64,000 bases of DNA, from the NCBI GenBank assembly GCA_902806335.1, contig CADCWG010000068.1:40058-104057 (forward strand), written 5' to 3'. Below, one piece after another: positions 49,376 to 58,937 of this stretch; the first letter of the stretch is position 1; the number at the start of each line of letters is the position of its first letter. The notes under the pieces are model-generated. The model had not been told where the DNA came from and ran no database searches. It saw nothing but the letters and a program-made list of their open reading frames with translations. Origin of the DNA: an uncultured Thermomicrobiales bacterium (GTDB taxonomy: Bacteria > Chloroflexota > Chloroflexia > Thermomicrobiales > UBA6265). Both the position numbers and the translations under genes were made by a program.

Positions 49376-49569
49376 CCGATCGCGTCGCCTCCTGAAGGGG
49401 GAGCGGTTCCCTGACGTTCGCTCCGGCGGCCGCACGACGGGGCAGGACCTCGGGCGGCGAGTCGGAACGTTCGGTCGGTTGCTCGATTCGTGATGAACTG
49501 AACGAAGTGGCGTTTGGTAGCGTAATGTCCTGTCGAACGACCGGTTCAGGCCGGACAGACCCCCGCCGC

Positions 49570-49599
49570 TTGGACGTACGTACTCCCCGCTGGTAGACT
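49570..49599 (+). promoter_or_regulatory. Sigma-70-type promoter TTGGAC-18-TAGACT
   Basis: Both hexamers are good and the spacer is 18 bases. It lies 140 bases before the membrane protein gene, so the leader would be about 130 bases. The rest of the 49.38-49.74 kb gap shows no gene. Confidence 0.55.
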
Positions 49600-49738
49600 A
49601 ACGGTTCTCTCGGTGGACGGTGGGGAGCGGATCCCCGCCGGTCCCCGCCACCGATCCGACCAACGTCACGAACGGTGATCCTCGGCGCGCCGCCCGTCCC
49701 GCGCCGGGCTTCGCTGTCCCTTCGGAGGTCCGGGTCTT

Positions 49739-52174
49739 ATGGTGCAGCCGATCGCCGTCCCGCAGGCCGTTGCCGGGTTGGACGACGACGCGCGGGGGGG
49801 GCAGGGCGCGTCGGGGCTGGTCTACGTCGATCCGGTCCCGGTTGACGGGCGCGGCCGGCGGCTGCTCGCCACCGTCGAGCCGCTCGAACCGGGTGGACGG
49901 GGCATCGAGGTCGCCGGCGCGGCGCTGCAGGCCCTGCGGGAGGCGTTCGTCGCGAGCGCTGGCCTCTCCACCCAGACCGCGTTGGCCCGATCGTTCGCCG
50001 CCGCGGACGCCGCGGTGCGGGCGCTCAACCGGCTCCGGCCTTCGGGCGGCCGCCACCGGCGGGTGCTCGTCGGCGCCACCGCGATCGTGGTCGACGCGGA
50101 CGGGCTGACCCTGGCCTACGTGCCGCCCAGCCAGGCCATGATCGTCCAGGACGGCGTCCTCTACGGTGTTCCCGACCTTGCCTCCTGGCGTCCGGACTAC
50201 GAGCCGACGAGCGACGCGCCCGACCCCGAGCCGCTCGGTCAGGGCGGGACGGTCGCGCCCGCGTTGTTCCGGACACTCGCCAGACCCGCCGATCTCCTCC
50301 TGCTCTGCCCGACGGCTGTCGGCCGGCTCCTGGCCGACACCGAGGTCGTGGCCGGCTTCGCGCCGAGTGAGGAGACCGAGGGCGAGGCCCGCGGTTCCCT
50401 GCTCGCCGGTCGGGTGGCACCGTGGGGCTTGAGGGGGGACGCCGCCCGGGCGCAGGCCTGGCTCCGACCACTCGCGGAGAGCGCCGGCATCCCGGCGTCC
50501 CGTGTCCCCTGCGCCGCGGTCGGGCGGCTGCCGCGCCCCGAGCCGGTTCGCCGTCGCCCTGCCGGGGAGGAGGTCTCGACGCCGGTCCCGCTTCCCGACG
50601 CCGTCGTCCACCACGGCCGGGCCGCTGTGGCCAGAGAGCGCATGGCCATGGCGGAGGCGGGACCGGTGCGGGAAGTCCCGGCGCCGCTGCCGCTCGGGGT
50701 CTCGGGATGCCTCGTGCAGCCGCCCACTCGGGGCGAGATCCTCACCGTGCCCGTCGCCAGGCTCGCCGCGGCGCGAGCGGGCGGTGACGCCGTATCGGCT
50801 GATCGCGCCGAGCCCCTCTGGGTCGGAGATCCGGACGCCGACGCCCGCTGGACGCCGAGCCGTCGTGAGCCTGCCGCGGCGGCGCCGGGACGGGTGGAGA
50901 CGGGCACCGCCGGTCCCCCGGTGGCCCTCGGCGGACGACCGCTCCCGGGTGCCCTCGGGCTGGGTCGCCATCGGGCGGCGGGCGGTGGGGTCCTGCCGCT
51001 GGAGTGGCGCGTCCGCCTGCCACGGATGCCGCGGATGGTCCCGCCGCGGTCCCTGGCCGTCGTCGCCGCGGTCGGGTTGCTGGTCGTCGTCGGCGGCGGG
51101 ATCGCCCGGGAGCGCCAGGCCGCGGCCGATGCCCGCGCCGGGCGCGTGGACGCCGCCCTCGCCACCGTGGACGGTCACCTCCGGGCCGCGGAGCAGGCGG
51201 TTGGCGGCGCGATCGAAGACCCCCTCGCGGGGGCCGACGCGGCCCTCGCGGCGGCGATCGCCAGCGGTGCCCGGGAGGCTCAGCTGGAGCCGCGGCGGGC
51301 CGTGCTGGGGGATCTCCGGGATCGGGCGCGGGGCGTCGTGCGCCTCCCCGCCGTGGCGCTGGGTGGGCTCCCGGCGGAGGTGGTGGGCAAGGGCGACGTT
51401 CGCCTCGTCCGGGCCGGCGGCGAGCTGTACGTGGTCGCGGGGGGCGTCTACCGACTTCGCGCCGATGGGCAGGGCCTGGACCGGCTCCTGGCTCCGGGGC
51501 AGCGCGTCGATGGGGTCACGGTCGGCGTCCTCCGCGAGGCGGCGCCGGCGGGTTCGGGCCTGATCGCGACCGACGGCGCCGCCCTCTTCCTGCTGGAGGC
51601 GGACGGGCGCTGGCGGGGACGGCCCCTGGGCGGCTGGCCAGCGGACGGCGCCGGTCCGTGCGGTGCCTACGACCAGAATCTCTACTGCCTCGACCGTGGG
51701 ACCGGCCGCCTGGTCAGGGTCGCGAACGGGGTCAAGCCCGACCCCCAGCCGGCGGTCGCCGAGGACTGGGCGGACGGGGCGATCACCGAGCTCGGGACCG
51801 GGATCGACCTCGTCGTCGACGGACGGATCCACGTGCTGCTCGCGGACGGGCGCGTCGCCTCCTACTACCGGGGCGAGCCCGACGGCGAGGCGACCGTGGT
51901 CGTGGAGCCGCCGCTGACCGCCCCGGTGGCCATGGACGGCGGGGGTCGGTCGGGATCGCTCTACATCGTGGATCCCGGGGACGGGCGGGGGCGGATCGTC
52001 CGCCTGGGTGCGAGCGGCGAACTCCTCGGTCACTTCGTGCCGGTGCTGCCGGACCTCGATCCGGGCGAGGCGTCCCCGCTCGGTGCCCCGAGCGACGTGG
52101 TGGTCGACGAGACCGCCGGGATGCTCTTCCTGGTGGCAGACGACGCCCTCTGGCAGGTCAACCTGGCCGCTTAG
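49739..52174 (+). CDS. Membrane protein with degenerate PP2C-like domain and propeller-like C-terminus
   Basis: 811 residues. The N-terminal ~240 resemble a PPM/PP2C phosphatase (AFVASAGLSTQTALARSFAAADAAVRALN, then VLVGATAIVVDADGLTLAYVPPSQAMIVQDGVLYGVPD). The GDS metal motif is replaced by YVPPSQ, so phosphatase activity is unlikely. A long disordered stretch follows, then one membrane helix (RSLAVVAAVGLLVVVGGGIARE, ~436-457) and a helical segment. The C-terminal repeats such as LGAPSDVVVDETAGMLFLVADDALWQVN are beta-propeller-like. The topology suggests a signalling or secretion-linked protein with extracytoplasmic propeller. Function is unknown. Confidence 0.75.
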   Translation: MVQPIAVPQAVAGLDDDARGGQGASGLVYVDPVPVDGRGRRLLATVEPLEPGGRGIEVAGAALQALREAFVASAGLSTQTALARSFAAADAAVRALNRLRPSGGRHRRVLVGATAIVVDADGLTLAYVPPSQAMIVQDGVLYGVPDLASWRPDYEPTSDAPDPEPLGQGGTVAPALFRTLARPADLLLLCPTAVGRLLADTEVVAGFAPSEETEGEARGSLLAGRVAPWGLRGDAARAQAWLRPLAESAGIPASRVPCAAVGRLPRPEPVRRRPAGEEVSTPVPLPDAVVHHGRAAVARERMAMAEAGPVREVPAPLPLGVSGCLVQPPTRGEILTVPVARLAAARAGGDAVSADRAEPLWVGDPDADARWTPSRREPAAAAPGRVETGTAGPPVALGGRPLPGALGLGRHRAAGGGVLPLEWRVRLPRMPRMVPPRSLAVVAAVGLLVVVGGGIARERQAAADARAGRVDAALATVDGHLRAAEQAVGGAIEDPLAGADAALAAAIASGAREAQLEPRRAVLGDLRDRARGVVRLPAVALGGLPAEVVGKGDVRLVRAGGELYVVAGGVYRLRADGQGLDRLLAPGQRVDGVTVGVLREAAPAGSGLIATDGAALFLLEADGRWRGRPLGGWPADGAGPCGAYDQNLYCLDRGTGRLVRVANGVKPDPQPAVAEDWADGAITELGTGIDLVVDGRIHVLLADGRVASYYRGEPDGEATVVVEPPLTAPVAMDGGGRSGSLYIVDPGDGRGRIVRLGASGELLGHFVPVLPDLDPGEASPLGAPSDVVVDETAGMLFLVADDALWQVNLAA

Positions 52175-52322
52175 GCGCCGACGCGTGGCGGGCCGGGACC
52201 GGACCGGCCGCCCATGCTCGTTCCGCGGGCATTACCGCTGGAACCGCTATTCGCGGAGGGGCGACACGGATCCGAGCCGACGGAGGACGGACGGCGTCGC
52301 CGTGGACCGGCCTAGCCAGCCA

Positions 52323-52466
52323 GAACGGATCCGTGTGACGGCTGGAGGAATCGGGCGCACCGGCGGCCGGGAGCAATCCGGGCATGCCCCGGGCTCGGGG
52401 ACGAAGTGGGCTCAAGCCGGCCGCGGATTGACCGGGCGAGGCCCGGTGATCTCCCAGATCCCGTGT
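52323..52466 (+). repeat. Intergenic terminal-inverted-repeat element, copy G (abuts hisI stop)
   Basis: Begins ACGGATCCGTGTGACGGCTGGAGGAATCGGG, then GCCCCGGGCTCGGGGACGAAGTGGGCTCAAGCCGGCCGCGG and CGGGCGAGGCCCGGTGATCTCCCAGATCCCGTGT. Its right end meets the hisI stop codon, read on the other strand as TGACACGGGAT, closely like the rtcB/copy C junction TGATACGGGAT. Confidence 0.7.
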
Positions 52467-53605
52467 CAGGCGGGGGGATCCGCGGGGCCCGCGAAGTAGG
52501 CGGCCAGGTAGGGCCTGGTGCGGAGTTCGACCAGGTCCGCCTCGGCCACGGCCAGGGGATCCACCGAGGCCGCGCGGCACGCCTGACCGACCAATGCGAT
52601 GGTCGCGTGGCAGCGGGCCGCCACAGCCCCCGCGCGAGACGCCAGCGCCCACGCCGCGGCGTCCGCCCGGAGCACCCGAGCGACGGTCTCGGCCGACGGA
52701 CCCGCGCGGCCCTCGCGGCCCTCGCGGCCCTCGCGGCCCTCACCACCCTGGCCCGCGGCACCGTCGGCGGTGGCGAGGGCACGGTCCGGACGGACCTGCT
52801 CCCAGGTGGCCCCCGCCCGCAGCGCTACCAGCATCAGCCAGTAGAGGACCTGTCCCGCCTCGAGCGGCACGTCCTGGTCCCGGCCGTGGTGGACGTGACT
52901 GCCGTCGAGCGCCCCGGCGAGTTCCTGGAGCTCGTCGGCCACGCGCGGAGCCAGGTCGCCGCCAGCACCACGAAGGCGGCCCGAGGTTGACGAGACGGCG
53001 GCGAGGTCCTGGTCGCGAAGGTGGGCGTAGGCGCCGAAGAGGGCCCGGGTTGCCTCCTCGAGCCGGGCGTCGCGTGACGAGCCACCTCCGGCGGGAGGCT
53101 CGGCGTCCGGCCCTGCCTCCCCAGCCCGGGAATCGGGGGCGGTCACGGATCCGTTGCCGTAGACGACCTGGGGGTCGAAGGCGCGCTCGCGGACGGTCGT
53201 CAGCGTGCCGTCGGGCTCGAGGCGGCGGTAGTAGCACGTCGGGTAGCCGTCGTGGCAGACCGCGCCGACCTGCCGGGCAAGGACGAGCAGGCTGTTCTGC
53301 TCGCAGTTGACGCGGATCTCGGCGACGATCTGCTCGTGGCCGGACGTCTCGCCCTTGCGCCAGAGCTTGCCCCGGCTCCGGCTCCAGAAATGGACCCGTC
53401 CGGTCGCCCGGGTGGCGGCGAGGGCCGTCCGATCCATAAACCCGACCATCAGGACATCGCGCGTCTCGGCGTCCTGGACGATCGCCGGGACCAGGCCGTC
53501 GGCGGGAAACCGGATGGGGAGGGCAGCTTCCTCGCTGGGGGCGGTCACCGCGGCGGGGACGGCCCCGCTCTCCGGGCGGGCTGCGGTGCGGTCGGGGGCG
53601 GTCAT
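52466..53605 (-). CDS. hisI: Phosphoribosyl-AMP cyclohydrolase fused to a degenerate HisE-like region
   Basis: 379 residues. The HisI domain (~residues 30-140) is intact: [38 protein letters not shown] and [14 protein letters not shown] with the metal-binding Cys. It opens the ring of phosphoribosyl-AMP. From ~175 on, [25 protein letters not shown]...[13 protein letters not shown]...[23 protein letters not shown] follows the helical pattern of HisE/MazG, but the usual EE..E and DLxYH metal ligands are reduced. [15 protein letters not shown] stretch reflects four exact 9-base repeats. The start overlaps the hisF stop as ATGA. It is the last gene of the his operon. Confidence 0.85.
   Translation of the reverse strand: MTAPDRTAARPESGAVPAAVTAPSEEAALPIRFPADGLVPAIVQDAETRDVLMVGFMDRTALAATRATGRVHFWSRSRGKLWRKGETSGHEQIVAEIRVNCEQNSLLVLARQVGAVCHDGYPTCYYRRLEPDGTLTTVRERAFDPQVVYGNGSVTAPDSRAGEAGPDAEPPAGGGSSRDARLEEATRALFGAYAHLRDQDLAAVSSTSGRLRGAGGDLAPRVADELQELAGALDGSHVHHGRDQDVPLEAGQVLYWLMLVALRAGATWEQVRPDRALATADGAAGQGGEGREGREGREGRAGPSAETVARVLRADAAAWALASRAGAVAARCHATIALVGQACRAASVDPLAVAEADLVELRTRPYLAAYFAGPADPPA
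52705..52740. repeat. Four exact tandem copies of CGCGGCCCT inside hisI
   Basis: In-frame 9-base microsatellite encoding Gly-Arg-Glu repeats near the C-terminal third of the HisI protein; a likely slippage-prone spacer. Confidence 0.8.
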
Positions 53606-54429
53606 GGGCGGGTGGGGATGCCGTGCGCCGCGAGGTGGCGCTTGGCGTCGGCGACGCGGTACTGCCCGAAGTGGAAGATGCTTGCCGCGAGCGCCGCGTC
53701 GGCCCGGCCCGGGGCGAGCGCCGCGACCAGGTGATCGAGGGTGCCGGCCCCGCCGGAGGCGATGACGGGAACCGAGACCGCCCCTCCGACGGCTTCGAGC
53801 AGGGGGAGGTCGTAGCCGGCGTGGGTGCCGTCGCGGTCCATGCTCGTGAGCAGGATCTCGCCGGCGCCGAGTCGCACCGCTTCTGTCGCCCAGGCCACGA
53901 CGTCCCGCCCGGTCGGACGACGACCGCCGTGGGTGAAGACTTCCCAGCCCTCCCCGTCCGGCCGGCGGCGGGCGTCGATCGCGACCACCATGCACTGGCG
54001 GCCGAACACGTCGGCCCCGGCGGCGATCAGCGAGGGGTCCTTGATTGCCGCGGTGTTCACGCTGACTTTGTCGGCGCCGGCCGCGAGCAGTTCGCGCATG
54101 TCACCGACCGACCGGACGCCGCCGCCCACGGTCAGGGGAATGAAGACCTGGTCGGCGGTCCGCGCGACCACGTCGGTCATCGTGCGGCGGCTGTCGGAGG
54201 ACGCGGTGATGTCCAGGAAGACCAGCTCGTCGGCCCCCTCGGCGTCGTAGAAGGCGGCCAGCTCGACCGGATCACCGGCGTCCCGGAGATCGACGAACGA
54301 GACACCCTTCACCACCCGGCCGTCGGTGACGTCGAGGCAGGGGATGACCCGGCGGGTGAGCAGCGCACCGCCCACGGTGGCAGGGGAGGCGGCGGGCGTC
54401 TCGGAGATCAGGTCTGTGTCGGTCGCCAT
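53602..54429 (-). CDS. hisF: Imidazole glycerol phosphate synthase, cyclase subunit
   Basis: 275-residue TIM barrel, partner of His[21 protein letters not shown] is the diagnostic start with the catalytic Asp; [27 protein letters not shown], and [20 protein letters not shown] (second catalytic Asp) are all present, with the phosphate site [16 protein letters not shown] at 54429 chosen; about 25 residues precede the barrel. Overlaps hisI by four bases and follows hisA after 112 bases, the widest gap in the operon. Confidence 0.94.
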   Translation of the reverse strand: MATDTDLISETPAASPATVGGALLTRRVIPCLDVTDGRVVKGVSFVDLRDAGDPVELAAFYDAEGADELVFLDITASSDSRRTMTDVVARTADQVFIPLTVGGGVRSVGDMRELLAAGADKVSVNTAAIKDPSLIAAGADVFGRQCMVVAIDARRRPDGEGWEVFTHGGRRPTGRDVVAWATEAVRLGAGEILLTSMDRDGTHAGYDLPLLEAVGGAVSVPVIASGGAGTLDHLVAALAPGRADAALAASIFHFGQYRVADAKRHLAAHGIPTRP

Positions 54430-54541
54430 CGGTCGTGGTCTCGCTATCGACGTGATCGTCGAGGGGGCGCCGGCCGCCGACGGCTGGGCCGACGGCCTGG
54501 TCAGGGGAGTCACCGCGGCGGGACTCGATGGGAGAAGGGTA

Positions 54542-55312
54542 TCAGGCGCGGACGGTCGCGGCGTCGGTTGCGGCCGCGATCGCCGCGGCGAGGTCGACCC
54601 GGCCGGTGAGCAACGCGCGCCCGATGATGACCCCCGCCGCGCCGGTCGCGGCGACCGCCGGCACGTCGGCCAGCGTCCCGACGCCGCCCGAGGCGATGAC
54701 CGCCGCCGGACCGGAAGCGTCTGCCGCCGCGGCCAACCCGCCGATCAGGGTCCGCAGGGCGTCGAGGTTCGGACCCTTCAGGGTGCCGTCGCGGCGGATG
54801 TCGGTAAAGGTGAGGTAGCGGACGCCGGCGGCCTGGAGCCGCTCGGCGAGCACCGTCGCGAGGACGTCGGTCTGCTCCAGCCAGCCGCCGGCCGCCAGGA
54901 GACCGTCGCGGGCGTCGAGGCCGACGGCGACGCGCTCGCCACCCCACTCGGCCACGCTCGCGGAGACCAGCTCCGGGGTCCGGATCGCCGCCGTGCCGAG
55001 CACGACCCGGTCGGCGCCGAGGGCGAAGGCGGTCCCGATCGACGCGGCGTCCCGCAGCCCGCCGCTGAGCTGGACCTTGACCGTCGGTGGCGCGGCGGCC
55101 CGGATCGCCTCGACGGCGTGGCGGTTGATCGGGCGGCCGGCGCGGGCGCCGTCGAGGTCGACGACGTGCAGCCAGGTCGCACCGGCGTCGACCCAGCGCC
55201 GGGCGGCCTCGCCGGGGTCGATGTCGACGAGCGGGGCCGGCCCGAACTCGCCCCCCTCCGCGAGCCGGACGCAGCGCCCGCCCTGGAGGTCGAGGGCGGG
55301 ATAGACGATCAC
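54542..55312 (-). CDS. hisA: ProFAR isomerase (HisA)
   Basis: 256-residue TIM barrel converting ProFAR to [25 protein letters not shown] holds the catalytic Asp; [43 protein letters not shown] (second Asp) and [13 protein letters not shown] are classic. The GTG start at 55310-55312 overlaps the hisH stop as GTGA; the track lists only a longer run-on frame, so this start is derived here. Confidence 0.94.
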   Translation of the reverse strand: MIVYPALDLQGGRCVRLAEGGEFGPAPLVDIDPGEAARRWVDAGATWLHVVDLDGARAGRPINRHAVEAIRAAAPPTVKVQLSGGLRDAASIGTAFALGADRVVLGTAAIRTPELVSASVAEWGGERVAVGLDARDGLLAAGGWLEQTDVLATVLAERLQAAGVRYLTFTDIRRDGTLKGPNLDALRTLIGGLAAAADASGPAAVIASGGVGTLADVPAVAATGAAGVIIGRALLTGRVDLAAAIAAATDAATVRA

Positions 55313-55998
55313 ACCGTCGCCCCGACGGTCGCCCGGCCCGACGGCGCGGCGGCCCGCTCGCGAACTGAGGCGACGAAGGCGCGGACCAGCTCGAGGCCGG
55401 CGTCGGCGCTCTTCTCGGGGTGGAACTGGGTTCCCCAGACGTGGCCGCGGACGACCACGCTCGGGAAGCGCTCGCCGTACTCGGCCTCCGCGGCGATGTC
55501 GCCGGGGTCGTCCGGCTCGGCGACGAAGGAGTGGACGAAGTAGTAGTAGCGGTCGTCGCCGGCGGGGCCGAGCGACCCGTCCTGGGTCACCCGGGATCGA
55601 TTCCAGCCCATGTGGGGGACCTTGACCGGGCCGCGGAGGGAGCGGACCCGGCCCGAGAGCAGCCCGAGCCCCTCGGCGTCGCCCTCCTCCTGGTGGCCGA
55701 AGAGGAGGTGCATGCCAAGACAGACTCCGAGGAAGGGGGTGCCGCCGGCGACCGCCTCCCGGATCGGGTCGGTCAGCCCAAGGCCGTCGAGCGTCTCCAT
55801 CGCCCGCGCGGCGGCGCCCACGCCGGGCAGGACGACGGCGTCGGCGGCGGCGAGGTCGGCTGGGTCGCTGGTCACCGTTACGTCGGCGCCGGCGGCCTCG
55901 AGGGCACGCCGGATCGAGCGGAGATTGCCGGCGCCGTAGTCGACGACGGCGATCCGGGGACGGCCGGTCGTGGTGGCGGCGAGCACGGGGTCGGTCAC
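55309..55998 (-). CDS. hisH: Imidazole glycerol phosphate synthase, glutaminase subunit
   Basis: 229-residue class I glutamine amidotransferase supplying ammonia to HisF. The triad is seen in PFLGVCLGMHLLF (Cys) and TQFHPEKSADAGLELVRAF (His and Glu). IAVVDYGAGNLRSIRRAL is the HisH-specific start, and PHMGWNRSR a substrate-interface block. GTG start overlaps hisB by four bases and the stop overlaps hisA, so the three are tightly coupled. Confidence 0.94.
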   Translation of the reverse strand: MTDPVLAATTTGRPRIAVVDYGAGNLRSIRRALEAAGADVTVTSDPADLAAADAVVLPGVGAAARAMETLDGLGLTDPIREAVAGGTPFLGVCLGMHLLFGHQEEGDAEGLGLLSGRVRSLRGPVKVPHMGWNRSRVTQDGSLGPAGDDRYYYFVHSFVAEPDDPGDIAAEAEYGERFPSVVVRGHVWGTQFHPEKSADAGLELVRAFVASVRERAAAPSGRATVGATV

Positions 55999-56627
55999 GC
56001 GAGCACCCCCTTGGTGGACGGGACGCGGGCGGGGTCGCCGCTCGGCCGGGTGGCGGCACGGAGCGCGAGCGCGCCGGCCTTGAAGATCGCCTCGGCGGCG
56101 TGGTGGGCGTTGCGCGCCCGGAGCAGGTCGACGTGGACGGTGAGGCCGGCGTTCACCGCCAGCGCCCGCCAGAACTCTTCCACCAGGCTGCTGGCGAAGT
56201 CGCCGCCGATCGACGGCTCGGGCATCGCCGCCTCGAACTGGAGGTAGGGGCGCCCCGAGCAGTCGACGACGACCCGGGCCAGCGCCTCGTCAAGCGGGGC
56301 GTAGGCGTGCCCGTAGCGGATGATCCCGACCCGATCGCCGAGCGCCTGGCGCAGCGCCTGGCCGAGCGCGATCCCGACGTCCTCGACCGTGTGGTGGGGG
56401 TCCATCGCGGCGTCGCCGGTGGCTCGGACGGCGAGGTCGAGCCGCCCATGGCGACCGAGGGCGTCCAGCATGTGGTCGAGGAATGGCACGCCGGTGGCCG
56501 CCGTGACCTCGCCGGACCCGTCGAGTCCGAGCGTGAGCTGGATGTCGGTCTCGCCGGTCCGGCGGGTGACCTCGGCCCGGCGGATGGCGAAGCCCTGGGT
56601 CGCGGCGGGCGGGAAGGACGCGCTCAC
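55995..56627 (-). CDS. hisB: Imidazoleglycerol-phosphate dehydratase
   Basis: 210 residues, the monofunctional dehydratase. The metal-binding motifs are FLDHMLDALGRHGRLDL and DPHHTVEDVGIALGQAL in the first half, and RNAHHAAEAIFKAGALAL in the second. DCSGRPYLQF is also typical. No histidinol-phosphatase domain is fused, so that step is elsewhere. Overlaps hisC upstream and hisH downstream by four bases each. Confidence 0.94.
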   Translation of the reverse strand: MSASFPPAATQGFAIRRAEVTRRTGETDIQLTLGLDGSGEVTAATGVPFLDHMLDALGRHGRLDLAVRATGDAAMDPHHTVEDVGIALGQALRQALGDRVGIIRYGHAYAPLDEALARVVVDCSGRPYLQFEAAMPEPSIGGDFASSLVEEFWRALAVNAGLTVHVDLLRARNAHHAAEAIFKAGALALRAATRPSGDPARVPSTKGVLA

Positions 56628-57754
56628 GCCGCGGCCTCCGCCCGGCCGAGGGCGTCGCGCAGCGCGGCCAGGAAGCGGGCGTGCTCCTCCGGGGTGCCGA
56701 CGCTGACGCGGAGACAGTCGGCGATCCCCAGCGCGGGGTTGGCGAAGTGCCGGACGTGGACGCCGTGGGCCGCGAGGTCGAGGACGACCGGCCTGGCGTC
56801 GCGGACCGGCAGCCGGACGAGCAGGAAGTTCGTCGCGGAGGGGAACGGCTCGACCCCGGGGAGCGCCGCGAGGTCGGCGGCGAGCCGGTCGCGGTCGGCG
56901 TTGAGGCGGTCGATCACCCCGCGGAGGAAGGCGACGTCTTCCAGCGAGGCGACCGCCGCGGCGGTTGAGGCCGCCGAGACGTTGCAGAAGGCGGGCGTGA
57001 CCCGCCAGACGTCCGGCATCAAGGCCTCGGGGAAGATGCCGTACCCGACGCGCATCCCGGCCAGGCCGGCGAACTTGCTCAGCGTCCGCAGCACGCAGAG
57101 GTTCGGGTAGCGCGCCATCAGCGGCAGGATCGTCGCGCCGGCGAACTCGGCGTAGGCCTCGTCGACCGCGACCAGGCAGGGTGCCCCGGCAATCACTCGC
57201 TCCACGGACGCGGGGTCGAAGCGGTGGCCAGTCGGGTTGTTCGGGTCGCAGATCAGGACCAGCTTCGTGCGCGGGGTGATCGCCGCCAGGATCGCCTCGG
57301 CGTCGAGCGCGAAGTCGGGGCGGGGACCGAGCGGCACGTCGACGGTCCTGCCGCCGCGAAGCGCGACCAGGGAGCGGTAGACGCCGAACGTCGGCTCGGA
57401 GATCACCACCTCGTCACCGGGGTCGACGAGCAGGACCATCAGGTTGTTGAGGACATCGTCGAGCCCGGCGCCGGCGGCGATGCGCTCGGCCGGCACGCCG
57501 GTATAGCAGGCCAGGGCCTCGCGCAGCTCAGAGGCGGCGAAGTCGGGGTAGCGGTTGGTCGCGTCGAAGGCCGCGAGGGCCGCCCGGGCGCGCGGCGACG
57601 GGCCGTAGGGCGACTCGTTCATGTCGAGCTTAACCTGGCGGCCGGTCGGGGACGCGTGGTCGATCTTCGCCGGGACGTAGGTTGGCATCGCCCGCACCGC
57701 CGGCCGGACCCCGGCCGTGACGTCAACGGTTCGTCCAACGGCGGGTGCGGTCAC
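56624..57754 (-). CDS. hisC: Histidinol-phosphate aminotransferase
   Basis: 376-residue fold-type I PLP aminotransferase. KLDMNESPYGPSPRARAAL is the HisC-type start; LICDPNNPTGHRF and VAVDEAYAEFAG carry the PLP-pyridine contacts; RTLSKFAGLAGMRVGYGI contains the PLP Lys. The GTG at 57754 is preceded by GGAGGCACC, so I keep it; a Met 22 residues later is possible. Separated from hisG by 186 bases in which I see no gene. Confidence 0.93.
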   Translation of the reverse strand: MTAPAVGRTVDVTAGVRPAVRAMPTYVPAKIDHASPTGRQVKLDMNESPYGPSPRARAALAAFDATNRYPDFAASELREALACYTGVPAERIAAGAGLDDVLNNLMVLLVDPGDEVVISEPTFGVYRSLVALRGGRTVDVPLGPRPDFALDAEAILAAITPRTKLVLICDPNNPTGHRFDPASVERVIAGAPCLVAVDEAYAEFAGATILPLMARYPNLCVLRTLSKFAGLAGMRVGYGIFPEALMPDVWRVTPAFCNVSAASTAAAVASLEDVAFLRGVIDRLNADRDRLAADLAALPGVEPFPSATNFLLVRLPVRDARPVVLDLAAHGVHVRHFANPALGIADCLRVSVGTPEEHARFLAALRDALGRAEAAA

Positions 57755-57940
57755 GGTGCCTCCGGGGAATCTGGGCGGGACAGGCCGCCTCGTTCTGCGC
57801 GGGTAGTCGGGGCTCGACTCGGTCGGTGGGCCGGGACGGTCGCGCCGGTTGCTCGCGCGGACCTCCGGGCGCTCAGGGCCGTGAGACCGTACCCGGCTCG
57901 CGGCGGCATCGTGGCGTCGCGTCCGAGGCGGTCGTCGGAC

Positions 57941-58840
57941 CTACAGCAAGAGCTTCTCCAGCGACGACACGAGGATGTCGGTCGCGCCGGCCGCGCGGAG
58001 CTGCTCGACCGAATCCCAGAAGGTCTCTTCCTCGATCGCGGTGTGGACAGCCACCCAGCCGGGCGTGGCGAGCGGCACGACCGTTGGCGCCTTGAGGCCG
58101 GGGACCACCGCGCGGATCGCCGGCAGGGCCGACTCCGGTGCGTTCATCACCACGTACTTGAAGCGGCGCGCGGCGTTGACGGCGCGGACACGAAGTAGGA
58201 GGCGGTCGATCGTCGCCCGCCGCTCGGGGTCGGCGTGGGCGGCCGGGTTGGCGACGAGGACCGCCTCGCTCTCGAGAATGGTCGCGATCGGGCGGAGGTC
58301 GTTGAGGAGCAGCGACGAGCCGGTCGCTGTGAGGTCGACGATCGCGTCGGCGATGCCGAGGGTCGGCGCGACCTCGACCGAGCCGCTGATCGTGATCACC
58401 TCCGGCTTGCCGCCGAGGCCCTCGAAGAAGCGCCGGGTCGAGCGCGGGTAGGAGGTCGCGATTCGACTGGAGGCGAGGTCGGCCGCCGCCTGGTGAGGGG
58501 CATCGCGCAGCACCGCGACGACCAGGGAGCAGGCGCCGAAGCCGAGCGCCTGGAGCTCGACAACCTCGTGGCCCTCCTCGTGGACGAGGTTGCGGCCGAC
58601 GATACCGAGGTCGACGGTGCCAAGGCCGACGAGCTCGGGGATGTCGTCGTCGCGGCCGAAGAGGATCGAGAGCGGGAAGTTGCGGCAGTGGGAGACCAGC
58701 TTCTGGCCGTAGCTCTCGAAGTCGAGGCCGATCGAGCGGAGCAGGGCGAGGGTGGGGTCGGTGAGGCGGCCGGAGCGCTGGATCGCGAGCTTGAGGCGGC
58801 CCCCGTCGGCGCCGCCGGCCATCCCGAATATCGACGACAT
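57941..58840 (-). CDS. hisG: ATP phosphoribosyltransferase, long (regulated) form
   Basis: 299 residues, the first step of histidine synthesis. KLAIQRSGRLTDPTLALLRSIGL, GTVDLGIVGRNLVHEEG and the PRPP loop DAIVDLTATGSSLLLNDLRPI define the catalytic part (~residues 10-220). The last ~75 residues (APTVVPLATPGWVAVHTAIEEETFWDSVEQLRAAGATDILVSSLEKLLL) are the HisG_C domain that binds histidine for feedback inhibition, so no HisZ is needed. The ATG at 58840 is preferred; the track frame adds 131 residues of promoter-region translation. Confidence 0.93.
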   Translation of the reverse strand: MSSIFGMAGGADGGRLKLAIQRSGRLTDPTLALLRSIGLDFESYGQKLVSHCRNFPLSILFGRDDDIPELVGLGTVDLGIVGRNLVHEEGHEVVELQALGFGACSLVVAVLRDAPHQAAADLASSRIATSYPRSTRRFFEGLGGKPEVITISGSVEVAPTLGIADAIVDLTATGSSLLLNDLRPIATILESEAVLVANPAAHADPERRATIDRLLLRVRAVNAARRFKYVVMNAPESALPAIRAVVPGLKAPTVVPLATPGWVAVHTAIEEETFWDSVEQLRAAGATDILVSSLEKLLL

Positions 58841-58907
58841 GGGACGGCTGCGGCTCCTCGCGAAGGGACGACGACCGACGGGCTTCCCCGCCCGGAAACG
58901 AGCCTGA

Positions 58908-58937
58908 TGTGTACCACGCTCGTGAAGTCCCGCACAA
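58908..58937 (-). promoter_or_regulatory. Candidate his operon promoter TTGTGC-18-TACACA
   Basis: On the reverse strand both hexamers are acceptable with an 18-base spacer, giving a leader of about 60 bases before hisG. No T-box or attenuator peptide is visible in that leader. Confidence 0.5.

Noticed and set aside
49470-49620. Possible tRNA-like segment (GGTTGCTCGATTCG)
   Set aside because: No acceptor stem or consistent D/anticodon arms could be paired; the region is better explained as a promoter.
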